Translations under genes and position numbers: made by a program
Assembly: GCA_002726335.1 (NCBI GenBank)
Contig: PBSR01000259.1
Location: 1 to 38,982, forward strand
Source of the DNA: Gemmatimonadaceae bacterium
Lineage (GTDB): Bacteria > Latescibacterota > UBA2968 > UBA8231
Direction: 5' to 3'
DNA length: 38,982 nucleotides
The notes under the pieces: generated by a model
The model's input: only the letters and a program-made list of their open reading frames with translations
Database searches by the model: none
Told to the model about the DNA's origin: nothing
Shown here: piece after piece, positions 1-7,095 of the stretch
Position numbering within the stretch: position 1 is the first letter of the stretch
Layout: every line of letters begins with the position of its first letter

Positions 1-945
1 CCGGATCTGCTGGTCCTGGGCGGTGACATCTGTCTGTGGGAGGCCGGCGCTGGCGATCTCCTGCAGGATCTGCTGCGCGACCTGCCCATGCCCTGCCTCT
101 ATCTCATGGGCAACCACGACACGGACCGCAGCCGGCCTCCTGACGAACTCGACCACGACTTCGTCACCCGCTTCGACGCCCGAAACGGCTGTATCGAGCT
201 CGGCGACGCCCACGTGGTGGGCCTCAACACGTGCCGCATGCAGCCCGGCTTCGACGATTGGCGCAACGTCTGCGGCCGGGTTGATGCCGACGATCTGGCC
301 TGGCTCGAGAGGACCCTAGCCGGTCTCGACAGATCGAGACCACTGCTTCTCTTCGTCCACATCCCCTTGGCCACCACCTACCCCGAGCGCCGCGGTGCCG
401 ATGCTGCCACCACCGATGTCTGGCGTGTAGCTGACGCTGAACCCGTCCTGCAGCAGCTGGCCGACTGGCCGGCCCCCGTCATCGTCGGTCAGGGACACCT
501 GCACGAAAACGAGCACCTACATGTCGGCAGGGTCCATTTCGTCTCCGTCGGGTCTGTGTGCGGCAGGTGGTGGCAGCAGGGTCCCGAGACGCGGTGCACA
601 GACGAGAGCCCGCGCGGCTGGCTGGTGGTGGACGTGGTCGGCGGCGAGATCGACCTCGAGTATCGAGCCGCCCGACGCCCCGCCCAGTGGCGGGGGGAGA
701 TCGTCGATGGTGAGAAGGGCCTGTTGCTGAACCTGTTTTTCGGGGATCCCACCGAGCTGGTGGAAGTGAGTATCGCTGAAGAGTGGGTCCCCTTGGCGCC
801 CCCAGACCCAGTGCCGGTGTACGACCGCTTCGTCAGCACCCATCACTGGGCGTTGCCGGCAGGCTGGTCAGGTGACCGATTGTCGGTACGCTCACGAACG
901 CGGGATCGACCCTGGGAATGTGAGGTGGTACGGCGGCGCGGCTAG
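1..945 (+). CDS. Calcineurin-like metallophosphoesterase, 5' end outside window
   Basis: The reading frame is open from base 1 and encodes the last 314 residues of a binuclear metallophosphoesterase, so the start lies left of the window. Metal-ligand motifs of the family are visible in order: GGD near the left edge, GNHD near residue 37, a His in LLLFVHIP, and GHLH in VIVGQGHLH. After the catalytic fold comes a C-terminal beta-rich stretch (LLLNLFFGD, VEVSIAEEWVPL) of the kind seen in secreted or cytoplasmic calcineurin-like esterases of this size. Only the N-terminal DxH metal ligand is missing because of truncation. Substrate cannot be assigned; cyclic nucleotides, nucleotides or phosphodiesters are all possible. 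The gene converges on a CocE-type hydrolase, with a 7 bp hairpin between them. Confidence 0.88.
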   Translation, partial: PDLLVLGGDICLWEAGAGDLLQDLLRDLPMPCLYLMGNHDTDRSRPPDELDHDFVTRFDARNGCIELGDAHVVGLNTCRMQPGFDDWRNVCGRVDADDLAWLERTLAGLDRSRPLLLFVHIPLATTYPERRGADAATTDVWRVADAEPVLQQLADWPAPVIVGQGHLHENEHLHVGRVHFVSVGSVCGRWWQQGPETRCTDESPRGWLVVDVVGGEIDLEYRAARRPAQWRGEIVDGEKGLLLNLFFGDPTELVEVSIAEEWVPLAPPDPVPVYDRFVSTHHWALPAGWSGDRLSVRSRTRDRPWECEVVRRRG

Positions 946-969
946 GGTACCACGGTTTCCAGCTTCCTC

Positions 970-988
970 ACGACCTTGATCAGGTCGT
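970..988. terminator. Hairpin between convergent genes, possible bidirectional terminator
   Basis: ACGACCT and AGGTCGT form a perfect 7 bp stem around a 5 nt loop in the 58 nt gap between two convergent genes. There is no long T-run on either side, so intrinsic termination is plausible but not certain. Confidence 0.45.
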
Positions 989-1003
989 ATTGCCCACGTG
1001 AGT

Positions 1004-2692
1004 TCATCTGCCCTCTCCTGCCCCGATGACGGGGAGCCGCACGTGGGACGGATAGCCCCGGCTGTGATGGACCGTCTGCCCGGCGATCCGCACCGCATCA
1101 CTCTGGCCGAACTCGGTTCCGGTGTTCGGATTGCGGTCGAATCGGGGGAAGTTCGATGACGAGACCTCCAGCCGGATTCGATGCCCCTTGCGGAACACGT
1201 TGCCCGTGACCCCGACTTCGATCTTCCACTCGTAGACTGTTTCCGCCTCCAGGAGTTTCGCTGCTCGCCGGCTCTCCAGGTACCGGCCGCGACGAATGCC
1301 GTCACACAGATTCATGGCGTAGCCACTGGGGGACACATCCACCAGCTTGGCGGTGAAATCCGTATCCGGACCGTCTGTCGCCGCGTAGAGAATGACCTCG
1401 ATGGGTCCGGTAACTTCCGTATCCTGCACCATCGGCGCACTGGTGTAGACGAGTACATCGCCGCGCATCTCCACGGCCCGCTGATCATGTGGTCCCCAGG
1501 GGACGATGTGAGGTGAGCAACAGTTGTTGCCGCCGGCGGTCTGCACGGGATGATTCGGGTCGTAGGTGAACCGGTCGGCGTTTTCGTCCCCGGGAGACTC
1601 CGTGCTCAAGGCGCCGTCGCCGAGTACCGAGTTGGCCTGGCCGCCCGAATGCAGAAACCACGTCTGCCATTCGGTATCCGGCAGCGGCCAGGCGTCGGCA
1701 TCCCGCCAGCGGTTCACCCCCATCAGGAACAGCCGCAGAGGCGCCTCCCGCTCGATACCGTTGTCGATGCCGCGCAACCAGCGCTCGAACCAGCGCAACT
1801 CTTCGGCCTCCAGATCGACGAGAGAGTCCTGGCCAAAGTCGATGTCGCCGGTTCGTGTCGACGTAGCCAGGGCGTGAGGCCAGGGACCGACGATGAGCTT
1901 GCTCTGCCGCGCCTCGTTCGAGCCGCCTTCGAGGCGCAGACCGTTGAAGTTGGTGAACGTCTGATTGGCATAGAGGTCGTACCAACCCCCCATGTTGAAG
2001 GCCGGCACCCTGATCTGTTGCCATCGGCGGGTATCGTCCATCGCCTCCCAGTAGTCGTCATAGGCCGGGTGGGCAATCCAGTCGCGCCAGAACGGGAGGT
2101 CCCGGCCCGCGGAGGCGTCGATGTCCTGCAACGGTAGATGACGGAAGGCTTTCGACCATTGGTGAAAGTCGATGTCCTGCCCGGTGCGCGCGTGGGTACG
2201 CATGCCCCACGTCATGGCCACATTCAGTTGCAGTGCGCCGCCCGGATAGAGCAGCCCCGAGTGGTAGTCGGTGCAGATGACACGTGGCGCCATACACTTG
2301 AGATACTGGCTGTTGAGGGGCGCGCTGCGCCACTGGGTCGTGCCCAGGTACGAGGCTCCGGCAGTCCCCACGGTACCGTCACTGAAATCCTGACCCCCGA
2401 GCCATTGCTGGGTGTCGAAGCCGTCGTCTGCTTCATTGAGGAACGGGTAGTAGCTCCCTGCTGAATCCCAGCGTCCGCGCACATCCTGGATCGCACATAC
2501 ATATCCGGCACTGGCGAGACGGGAGCCTTTTTCAATCAGCTGCTCGTTGTTGTTGCTGTACGGCGTTCGAATGAGAACGGTGGGAGACCGACCGGCGCCA
2601 CGGGGCAGAAAAAGGTCCGTGGATAGCTCGACACCGTCACGTAGTGGCAGGCGCACGTCGACGCGGCGATCGACTCGGTAGGAAGAATTCAT
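1004..2692 (-). CDS. CocE/NonD-family alpha/beta hydrolase (S15-like)
   Basis: This 562-residue protein is a serine hydrolase of the CocE/NonD, X-Pro dipeptidyl-peptidase S15 group, which cleaves esters or amides. The nucleophile motif GASYLG places Ser at about residue 114; Asp239 in GGWYDLYANQ and His273 in GPWPHA complete the expected triad. The C-terminal half carries the jelly-roll domain of the family, ending with the typical LEVSSSNFPRFDRNPNTG stretch. I chose the ATG at 2692 because AAGGA sits 8 nt upstream; an earlier in-frame start near 2719 would overlap the previous gene and has no better signal. It follows the PhyH oxygenase by 19 nt and is probably cotranscribed. Substrate is unknown; family members act on peptides, acylated antibiotics and cocaine-like esters. 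Confidence 0.9.
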   Translation of the reverse strand: MNSSYRVDRRVDVRLPLRDGVELSTDLFLPRGAGRSPTVLIRTPYSNNNEQLIEKGSRLASAGYVCAIQDVRGRWDSAGSYYPFLNEADDGFDTQQWLGGQDFSDGTVGTAGASYLGTTQWRSAPLNSQYLKCMAPRVICTDYHSGLLYPGGALQLNVAMTWGMRTHARTGQDIDFHQWSKAFRHLPLQDIDASAGRDLPFWRDWIAHPAYDDYWEAMDDTRRWQQIRVPAFNMGGWYDLYANQTFTNFNGLRLEGGSNEARQSKLIVGPWPHALATSTRTGDIDFGQDSLVDLEAEELRWFERWLRGIDNGIEREAPLRLFLMGVNRWRDADAWPLPDTEWQTWFLHSGGQANSVLGDGALSTESPGDENADRFTYDPNHPVQTAGGNNCCSPHIVPWGPHDQRAVEMRGDVLVYTSAPMVQDTEVTGPIEVILYAATDGPDTDFTAKLVDVSPSGYAMNLCDGIRRGRYLESRRAAKLLEAETVYEWKIEVGVTGNVFRKGHRIRLEVSSSNFPRFDRNPNTGTEFGQSDAVRIAGQTVHHSRGYPSHVRLPVIGAGEGR

Positions 2693-2711
2693 TGATTGGG
2701 TCCTTGAGTGG

Positions 2712-3446
2712 CTAGGCACCCACCGTCACCGGTTGGTGCTGGTTACCGCCTAGCAGTTGCGCCACCAGCTCCGATGGCGTTTCCAGTTCTGCCAGTTGTG
2801 CTCCCATGTTCTCCTGAGGCAGGAACCACGGCATGATGTACATCCCCAGCAGACAGGAACGCGGCGCATCGGAGTGATTGGCACGGGAGGTATGCCACCA
2901 CGCTCCGTGGGCTAGAACGACCGATCCGCGCTGTCCCGTTACCACCTGACCATCATCACGCCACCTGTTCCGTGGCTCCTCCGGCGGATGCCCTTTCCTG
3001 TGCGACCCCGGCACGACAGCAGTGGCCCCGTTCTCCAGCGTGAAGTCGTCGAGCATCCACACGGTCTGCCCCGCCAGATGTCCGGCTGGCCACGGTGGCT
3101 GTTTTGACCAGTAGGGATAGTCGGCATGCCAGCCCATGCGATCGTGCCCCGGATACAGTGTATTGGCCGACCAGGACGAGCAGATGATATCCTCGCCCAG
3201 CAACCGCTGCCAGACCTCGATGACGAGGGGGTGACACAGCAGCTCGAGGAACATCGGATCCTTCGTCGCGAGGCTGCCGACTCTCTGCGTGCCTGCCTGA
3301 CGAGCCTCGTCGGTGATCTCGGCGGCCAGCAGCTGGTGCAGGATGCCGCGAGCACGGTCCGCCTCGTCGGTGCCGATCACGTTCGGTACCACACAATAAC
3401 CGAGGGTGTCGATCTGCTCCAGGATGTGACTGGTGTGTTGGGGCAT
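2712..3446 (-). CDS. Phytanoyl-CoA dioxygenase (PhyH) family oxygenase
   Basis: A 244-residue Fe(II)/2-oxoglutarate oxygenase-like protein. The iron facial triad is visible as His107-x-Asp109 in GWHADYPYW and a distal His185 in AWWHTSRANH, and Arg196 fits the 2-oxoglutarate carboxylate anchor. Members of this family hydroxylate diverse small molecules, so the substrate cannot be read from sequence. The start was set at 3446 because AAGGA lies 8 nt upstream; an ATG at 3455 is in frame but sits directly on that ribosome site. A TATCAT element just before 3455 could be a -10 box, which would instead allow a leaderless start there. The gene is followed after 19 nt by the CocE hydrolase and is divergent from a nitrilase-family gene. 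Confidence 0.9.
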   Translation of the reverse strand: MPQHTSHILEQIDTLGYCVVPNVIGTDEADRARGILHQLLAAEITDEARQAGTQRVGSLATKDPMFLELLCHPLVIEVWQRLLGEDIICSSWSANTLYPGHDRMGWHADYPYWSKQPPWPAGHLAGQTVWMLDDFTLENGATAVVPGSHRKGHPPEEPRNRWRDDGQVVTGQRGSVVLAHGAWWHTSRANHSDAPRSCLLGMYIMPWFLPQENMGAQLAELETPSELVAQLLGGNQHQPVTVGA

Positions 3447-3560
3447 TGGCGTCATCCTTTATGATACGACGGGCCCGGTGTCGGTATCCAGGCGGGGCGG
3501 CCCTGTTCCTCGTGGTGACGAAGAGTACCTTTCCCATGCACACCAATCCAGGGAGCCGTC

Positions 3561-4412
3561 ATGCAGGACCTGCGCATCGCCGTCGCCCAGATGACCTGTA
3601 TCGTCGGTGACAGCGGCACCAACCTCGACAGGATCGAGGGGTTTGTGCAGCAGGCTGAGGCCACCGGTGTCGATATCCTCTGCCTGCCTGAGTTATGTAT
3701 CAGCGGCTACAACGCCGGTGACAACGACCACCCCGTGGCAGAGGGGATCGAGGGCGAGTCCGTCCAGCGGCTGGCCGACCTTGGCAGGTCGTCGGGCCTG
3801 GTTTTTCTCGCCGGGCTGCTCGAACGGGACATCGGCGGCATCGTCTACAACACACAGCTGGTGTTCGGTCCAAACGGCGTGCACGGCTACTACCGCAAAA
3901 CTCACGTACCAACCGCCGAGAATGGCACCTGGCGCCAAGCCGACGAGCTGCCTGTCTTTGACCATGACACAGCACGTTTCGGCATCGAAATCTGCTACGA
4001 CTCACACTTCCCTGAAGTCAGCACCGAGTTGGCAGAGCGGGGTGCAGAGATCCTTTTCTTTCCCCACGCTTCGGGGGGAGAAACCTACCAGGACAAGTTG
4101 GCGCGCTGGCTGCGATACATGCCGGCGCGTGCGTACGACAACGCGGTATACGTCGCCGTCTGCAATCAGGTGGGTGACAATGGCGCCGGACGCGTGTTCA
4201 CCGGCGTATCCTTCATCCTCGATGCGCACGGACAGGTCGTGGCGCAGTCGCAGAATGGTGACTGCGAGGAGATGGTCGTCGCCGATCTGCGGGCTGCAGA
4301 TCTGCTCGCGGCGCGACGTGTCCCCGAGATGTTCTTCCGACACTTCCGCCGGCCTGGACTCTATTCGCGATGGCGGATAGAGAGAGGCATTCCAACCCCC
4401 GGGGACCCATGA
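3561..4412 (+). CDS. Nitrilase-superfamily carbon-nitrogen hydrolase
   Basis: A full-length 283-residue C-N hydrolase. The catalytic Glu-Lys-Cys triad is visible: Glu44 in CLPELCISGY, Lys113 in YRKTHVPT and Cys145 in IEICYDSHFPE. The length and motifs resemble amidase and carbamoylase branches more than true nitrilases, but the substrate is not determinable. The ATG has GGGAG 5-6 nt upstream. Its stop codon overlaps the start of a QueD/PTPS homologue in an ATGA junction, which implies translational coupling and a shared pathway. A second, only distantly similar nitrilase-family gene lies at 15016-15786. Confidence 0.92.
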   Translation: MQDLRIAVAQMTCIVGDSGTNLDRIEGFVQQAEATGVDILCLPELCISGYNAGDNDHPVAEGIEGESVQRLADLGRSSGLVFLAGLLERDIGGIVYNTQLVFGPNGVHGYYRKTHVPTAENGTWRQADELPVFDHDTARFGIEICYDSHFPEVSTELAERGAEILFFPHASGGETYQDKLARWLRYMPARAYDNAVYVAVCNQVGDNGAGRVFTGVSFILDAHGQVVAQSQNGDCEEMVVADLRAADLLAARRVPEMFFRHFRRPGLYSRWRIERGIPTPGDP

Positions 4413-4858
4413 GCGCTAGACCGACCCAGATCACCGCTGTGCGCAGGCTGCATTTCTGTGCCGGCCATCGCGTCGTCGGCCACGAGGGCAAGTGCGCCAA
4501 TCTGCACGGTCACAACTACGTCGCCTTCGTACATGTACGGTCCAGGGGGGGTGATCTCGATGACGTGGGACGCGTCATCGACTTCGGTGTCATCAAGCAG
4601 AAGGTGGGAGGCTGGATCGACGAGCACTGGGACCATGGCTTCATCTTCTGGAGCCAGGATCCCGATCTGGCGGCTCTCTACGACGATCAGCTGGCGGCGA
4701 TGAAGTACTTCCGCGCCGAGTGGAATCCCACCGCCGAGAACATGGCCAGCCATCTGTTGGCGGTAGCCACCGAGCTGCTGGCCGGTGATCTGGTGGTGGA
4801 GAAAGTCGAAATGTGGGAGACGGAGAACTGTTACGCCGATGCTCAACCGCAAGACTGA
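4409..4858 (+). CDS. 6-pyruvoyl-tetrahydropterin synthase / QueD-family protein
   Basis: A 149-residue T-fold enzyme of the PTPS/6-carboxytetrahydropterin synthase family. Zinc ligands appear as His20 in CAGH and His33 and His35 in LHGHNY, with the catalytic Cys29 in GKCANLHGH, as in QueD. Other family marks are VIDFG (about 57-61), NPTAENMA (106-113) and a Glu near 137 in MWETENCYA. QueD makes 6-carboxytetrahydropterin for queuosine and 7-deazapurine synthesis; no queE, queC, queF or tgt gene is present here. I chose the ATG at 4409, which overlaps the nitrilase stop (ATGA) and aligns with the domain; an in-frame ATG at 4370 would add 13 non-conserved residues. A hairpin follows at 4957. Confidence 0.88.
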   Translation: MSARPTQITAVRRLHFCAGHRVVGHEGKCANLHGHNYVAFVHVRSRGGDLDDVGRVIDFGVIKQKVGGWIDEHWDHGFIFWSQDPDLAALYDDQLAAMKYFRAEWNPTAENMASHLLAVATELLAGDLVVEKVEMWETENCYADAQPQD

Positions 4859-4956
4859 GCCGCGCGTCCCGGCCCCCGCACGCGACGTCGACCCGGGTTC
4901 CCCGCTACAGAGACACCGGACCCGCGCTGCGGGGGCCTGACACGTCCCGAGCCAGA

Positions 4957-4980
4957 GGGGAGCCGGTTCGCTGGCTCCCC
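4957..4980. terminator. Strong hairpin between convergent genes
   Basis: GGGGAGCC and GGCTCCCC form an 8 bp perfect stem with an 8 nt loop in the 157 nt gap between the QueD homologue and the XRE regulator, which converge here. It lacks a T-tract but fits a bidirectional terminator. Confidence 0.55.
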
Positions 4981-5015
4981 GGGGTGTCGGCCCCGGCCCA
5001 GGTACTGCATTTCAG

Positions 5016-5837
5016 CTACGCCAGTCGTTGCTCCAACGCCGTCAGTCGAGCCATGATCTCGCGCATGTCTTCTGACTCGTGGCGTCCATGGCGCTCTCCG
5101 GCCAGAGCCAGTCCCTTCTCGAAGGTCTCCGCCATCTTGGCCGCCCAGTCATCGGTATCGCTCTCCAGCGTCTCCTCTTCGGAGAAATCCAGACCGACCA
5201 TGCCATGGGTCGTGGGCAGGTCGATGACCAGAGCCGGATTCCACCCCACCAGTTCCTGCCGTCCGTGACGGTAGCTGGACTCGCCGCGCTCCCACAGTTG
5301 CCGCAGCCTGGCTACCGGCGGTGACAACGTCTCCTTCTCCTGGCGTTCGGCGAAACTGACCTGGCCGGCTTGCCAGTGCGCGTAAAACTGACGTGTGGCC
5401 GCGTTGGGCCAGTTGAACAGCAGGAGCGAAACGCCCACGACCGTCGGGCGAACACAGCCCATATCGTGCAGGCAGTAGTGCAGCATCTCCGGCAGCCGGG
5501 AGAAATCACCCAGGTGGAGGAAGTGGTGGGACACTCGAGCCCGCACGATGGACAGGGGTCGACAGGTGTGTGTTTCTGGCGACCTCTGATTCATCATCAG
5601 GGCATGGGGTTCCAACTGCAGGTGCTGACAGGCCTGCACAACGAGCTTCCACGGCGGGTTCTGCATCTCACCCCGCTCAAGGCGCGATACCGTACTCTGG
5701 TCCACACCGAGAAGGCTGGCCAGCTCGCCCTGGTTCATGCCCAGCCGCCGTCGGGCGATGACGAGCCGCTCAGAACGAAAGTCGGGACCCTCCCACGCGG
5801 CGGTGTGTCCGTTGCCTCCGGGTTGAGCCAGACTCAT
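5016..5837 (-). CDS. XRE-family transcriptional regulator with C-terminal GAF-like domain
   Basis: A 273-residue regulator. Residues about 22-77 form a Cro/CI-type helix-turn-helix (RRLGMNQGELASLLGVD, QSTVSRLERGE). The rest, about 98-250, is not a standard XRE output. By eye it matches the GAF-like input domain of the two kinases at 12825 and 20041: an opening RARVSHHFLHLGDFSRL, a LWERGESSYR segment like FWREKRIVYRRDL, and VIDLPTTHGMVGLDF like [16 protein letters not shown] short helix ends the protein. The ATG at 5837 overlaps the stop of a 41-residue membrane peptide gene (ATGA), which fixes the start; there is no strong ribosome site of its own. It probably senses a ligand or membrane signal and regulates its own promoter region or the divergent amidohydrolase, which is inference. 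Confidence 0.85.
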   Translation of the reverse strand: MSLAQPGGNGHTAAWEGPDFRSERLVIARRRLGMNQGELASLLGVDQSTVSRLERGEMQNPPWKLVVQACQHLQLEPHALMMNQRSPETHTCRPLSIVRARVSHHFLHLGDFSRLPEMLHYCLHDMGCVRPTVVGVSLLLFNWPNAATRQFYAHWQAGQVSFAERQEKETLSPPVARLRQLWERGESSYRHGRQELVGWNPALVIDLPTTHGMVGLDFSEEETLESDTDDWAAKMAETFEKGLALAGERHGRHESEDMREIMARLTALEQRLA

Positions 5838-5959
5838 GAATTCTGTACGGCGCGGGTTCGCTGCTGCCGGCGTGACGCATGAAAGGCCAGAAGTGGCGGC
5901 ACGGCGGCGAGAACCAGCACGCCGGTCGCAGTCAGGCCTATTATGTATTGTGGAGACAA
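5834..5959 (-). CDS. Small single-pass membrane peptide, 41 residues, TTG start
   Basis: A short gene that automated callers would likely miss. It starts at TTG with GGAGGA six bases upstream, a near-perfect ribosome site, and its TGA stop overlaps the ATG of the XRE regulator (ATGA). The product has one hydrophobic segment at about residues 5-26 (IIGLTATGVLVLAAVPPLLAF) followed by a basic tail (RRQQRTR), so the positive-inside rule predicts an N-out, C-in orientation. No known family is recognised. The coupling suggests that the peptide and the regulator act together, for example by tethering or signalling to the regulator's GAF-like domain; this is inference. The main alternative is that it is only a leader reading frame that controls translation of the regulator. 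Confidence 0.6.
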   Translation of the reverse strand: MSPQYIIGLTATGVLVLAAVPPLLAFHASRRQQRTRAVQNS

Positions 5960-6040
5960 CGGCGGTCCTCCGGACAGGAGTCGGGGAGAGGAAGACGCGC
6001 AACTGTTTTCGACATCATTCTCAGAAAATATAGGTGTGTC

Positions 6041-6046
6041 TGTCAA
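6041..6046 (-). promoter_or_regulatory. TTGACA hexamer upstream of the peptide-regulator operon
   Basis: A perfect -35 consensus on the minus strand about 82 nt before the TTG start of the small peptide. The AT-rich stretch after it contains TATATT but too close (8 nt), and the sequence at 16-18 nt spacing is a poor -10, so this is a weak promoter call. Confidence 0.25.
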
Positions 6047-6064
6047 GACCCCGGTGTCTTTTTT
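6045..6064 (+). promoter_or_regulatory. Mini-hairpin plus T-run upstream of amidohydrolase
   Basis: AAGAC and GTCTT pair around a 6 nt loop and run straight into a stretch of six T. It lies 15 nt before the amidohydrolase ATG, so it could act as an attenuator-like terminator or be part of an operator. The stem is short (5 bp), so confidence is low. Confidence 0.3.
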
Positions 6065-6076
6065 GCAAGAATTGCA
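6064..6076. promoter_or_regulatory. Palindrome, candidate operator
   Basis: TGCAA-GAA-TTGCA is a 13 bp palindrome two bases before the amidohydrolase start codon and within the divergent region shared with the XRE regulator. XRE proteins bind short palindromes, so this is a candidate binding site; nothing proves it. Confidence 0.3.
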
Positions 6077-6078
6077 TA

Positions 6079-6954
6079 ATGACCTCTCTGATCGATGCCC
6101 ACGTTCACGTCTGGTCCCCTGACCGGAATCGTTATCCTCTGGCACCCGGTTTCGAAGACGGAGACCTCTGGCTGCCATCCTGCACCCCACACGAGCACGA
6201 GGCCGTTGCCGGATCCGCGGTGCCCCTCAACCTGGTGCAGATGACCTGGTATGGACTGGATCACGGCTACATCCTCGACCTGATCGACTCGGATCCGGAC
6301 CGGTTCACCGGCACCGGCATCGTTCCCGCCATCTGTGATGTGTCTCTGCCTCGCCCGGAACGCACCATGCGCGAACTGGCCAAAGGCGGAATCCGGTGTT
6401 TCCGGCTACGGGGCAGGGCCACGCAACCCCACCGGGAGCACCCTGGGGAGCACTGGCTCGCACACGAGTCCTACGAACGAATGTTCGCCTGTGCTGCAGA
6501 GCATCAGTTGACCCTCAGTTTTCTCTGTGCCCCGGCAGATCTGGCCGAGATCGGTCATATGTGCGCCCTGTTTCCCGAGACTCGGGTCCTGCTCGATCAC
6601 TGCGGGGGTGTCCGCATTCGCAATCATACGATCGATACAGGAGAACTACGAGAATTAATGAGCCTTTCTGAGCTTCCTGAGGTCCGGGTTAAGTTCGGTC
6701 CCATCCATGGGCTCGGCGATGATGGCTCACCCTTCTCAGACACGCTGCAACTGCTGCGGGAGCTCACCGATGCCTATGGTGCAGAGCGAATTCTGTGGGA
6801 GAGTGACCTGGGTGGCCCCCTGCAGATGTCAGATCCGGAGCACGACTTTCGCGCCTGCGTCGATCTTGTGGAGCATCATGCTGATTTCCTTACCACGAAG
6901 CAGCGCCAGCAGATTCTCGGGGGCAACGCCCGACGGCTGCTGTGGAGCGGCTGA
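6079..6954 (+). CDS. Amidohydrolase family 2 (TIM-barrel metal hydrolase)
   Basis: A 291-residue amidohydrolase_2 (COG3618-like) protein. The N-terminal metal motif is DAHVHVW, a later LLDHCGG stretch matches the fifth/sixth strand His region, and the C-terminal catalytic Asp is in LWESDLGGP. Related proteins include sugar lactonases (L-fuconolactonase, rhamnonolactonase) and decarboxylases of the ACMSD group. The ATG at 6079 gives the canonical N-terminus; an in-frame ATG at 6034 would put a Cys-rich non-conserved stretch across the upstream hairpin. There is no clear ribosome site. It is divergent from the XRE regulator and lies 141 nt before a second amidohydrolase; the two differ enough to be separate enzymes rather than a recent duplication. 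Confidence 0.88.
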   Translation: MTSLIDAHVHVWSPDRNRYPLAPGFEDGDLWLPSCTPHEHEAVAGSAVPLNLVQMTWYGLDHGYILDLIDSDPDRFTGTGIVPAICDVSLPRPERTMRELAKGGIRCFRLRGRATQPHREHPGEHWLAHESYERMFACAAEHQLTLSFLCAPADLAEIGHMCALFPETRVLLDHCGGVRIRNHTIDTGELRELMSLSELPEVRVKFGPIHGLGDDGSPFSDTLQLLRELTDAYGAERILWESDLGGPLQMSDPEHDFRACVDLVEHHADFLTTKQRQQILGGNARRLLWSG

Positions 6955-7044
6955 GACGCGATGGAACACGATCACTGCACGTGCTGTTGGCCCGGCAGGC
7001 GCTGAGGAGATCTGACCCGCCGACAGCGATCTGGGGAAGCCGGA

Positions 7045-7077
7045 GAACCTGTAGCTCCTCACGGCCCCCGCAGGTTC
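7045..7077. repeat. Inverted repeat before second amidohydrolase
   Basis: GAACCTG and CAGGTTC are 7 bp arms separated by 19 nt, ending 4 nt before the TATATT element in front of the second amidohydrolase. It could be an operator or a hairpin after the first amidohydrolase. Confidence 0.3.
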
Positions 7078-7081
7078 GTCA

Positions 7082-7087
7082 TATATT
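7082..7087 (+). promoter_or_regulatory. -10-like TATATT eight bases before ATG, possible leaderless start
   Basis: TATATT is followed by exactly 8 nt and the ATG at 7096, and there is no ribosome site. This spacing would place the transcript start at or next to the start codon. The same arrangement occurs before the genes starting at 9130 and 36410. Confidence 0.4.
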
Positions 7088-7095
7088 CCCTGGTC

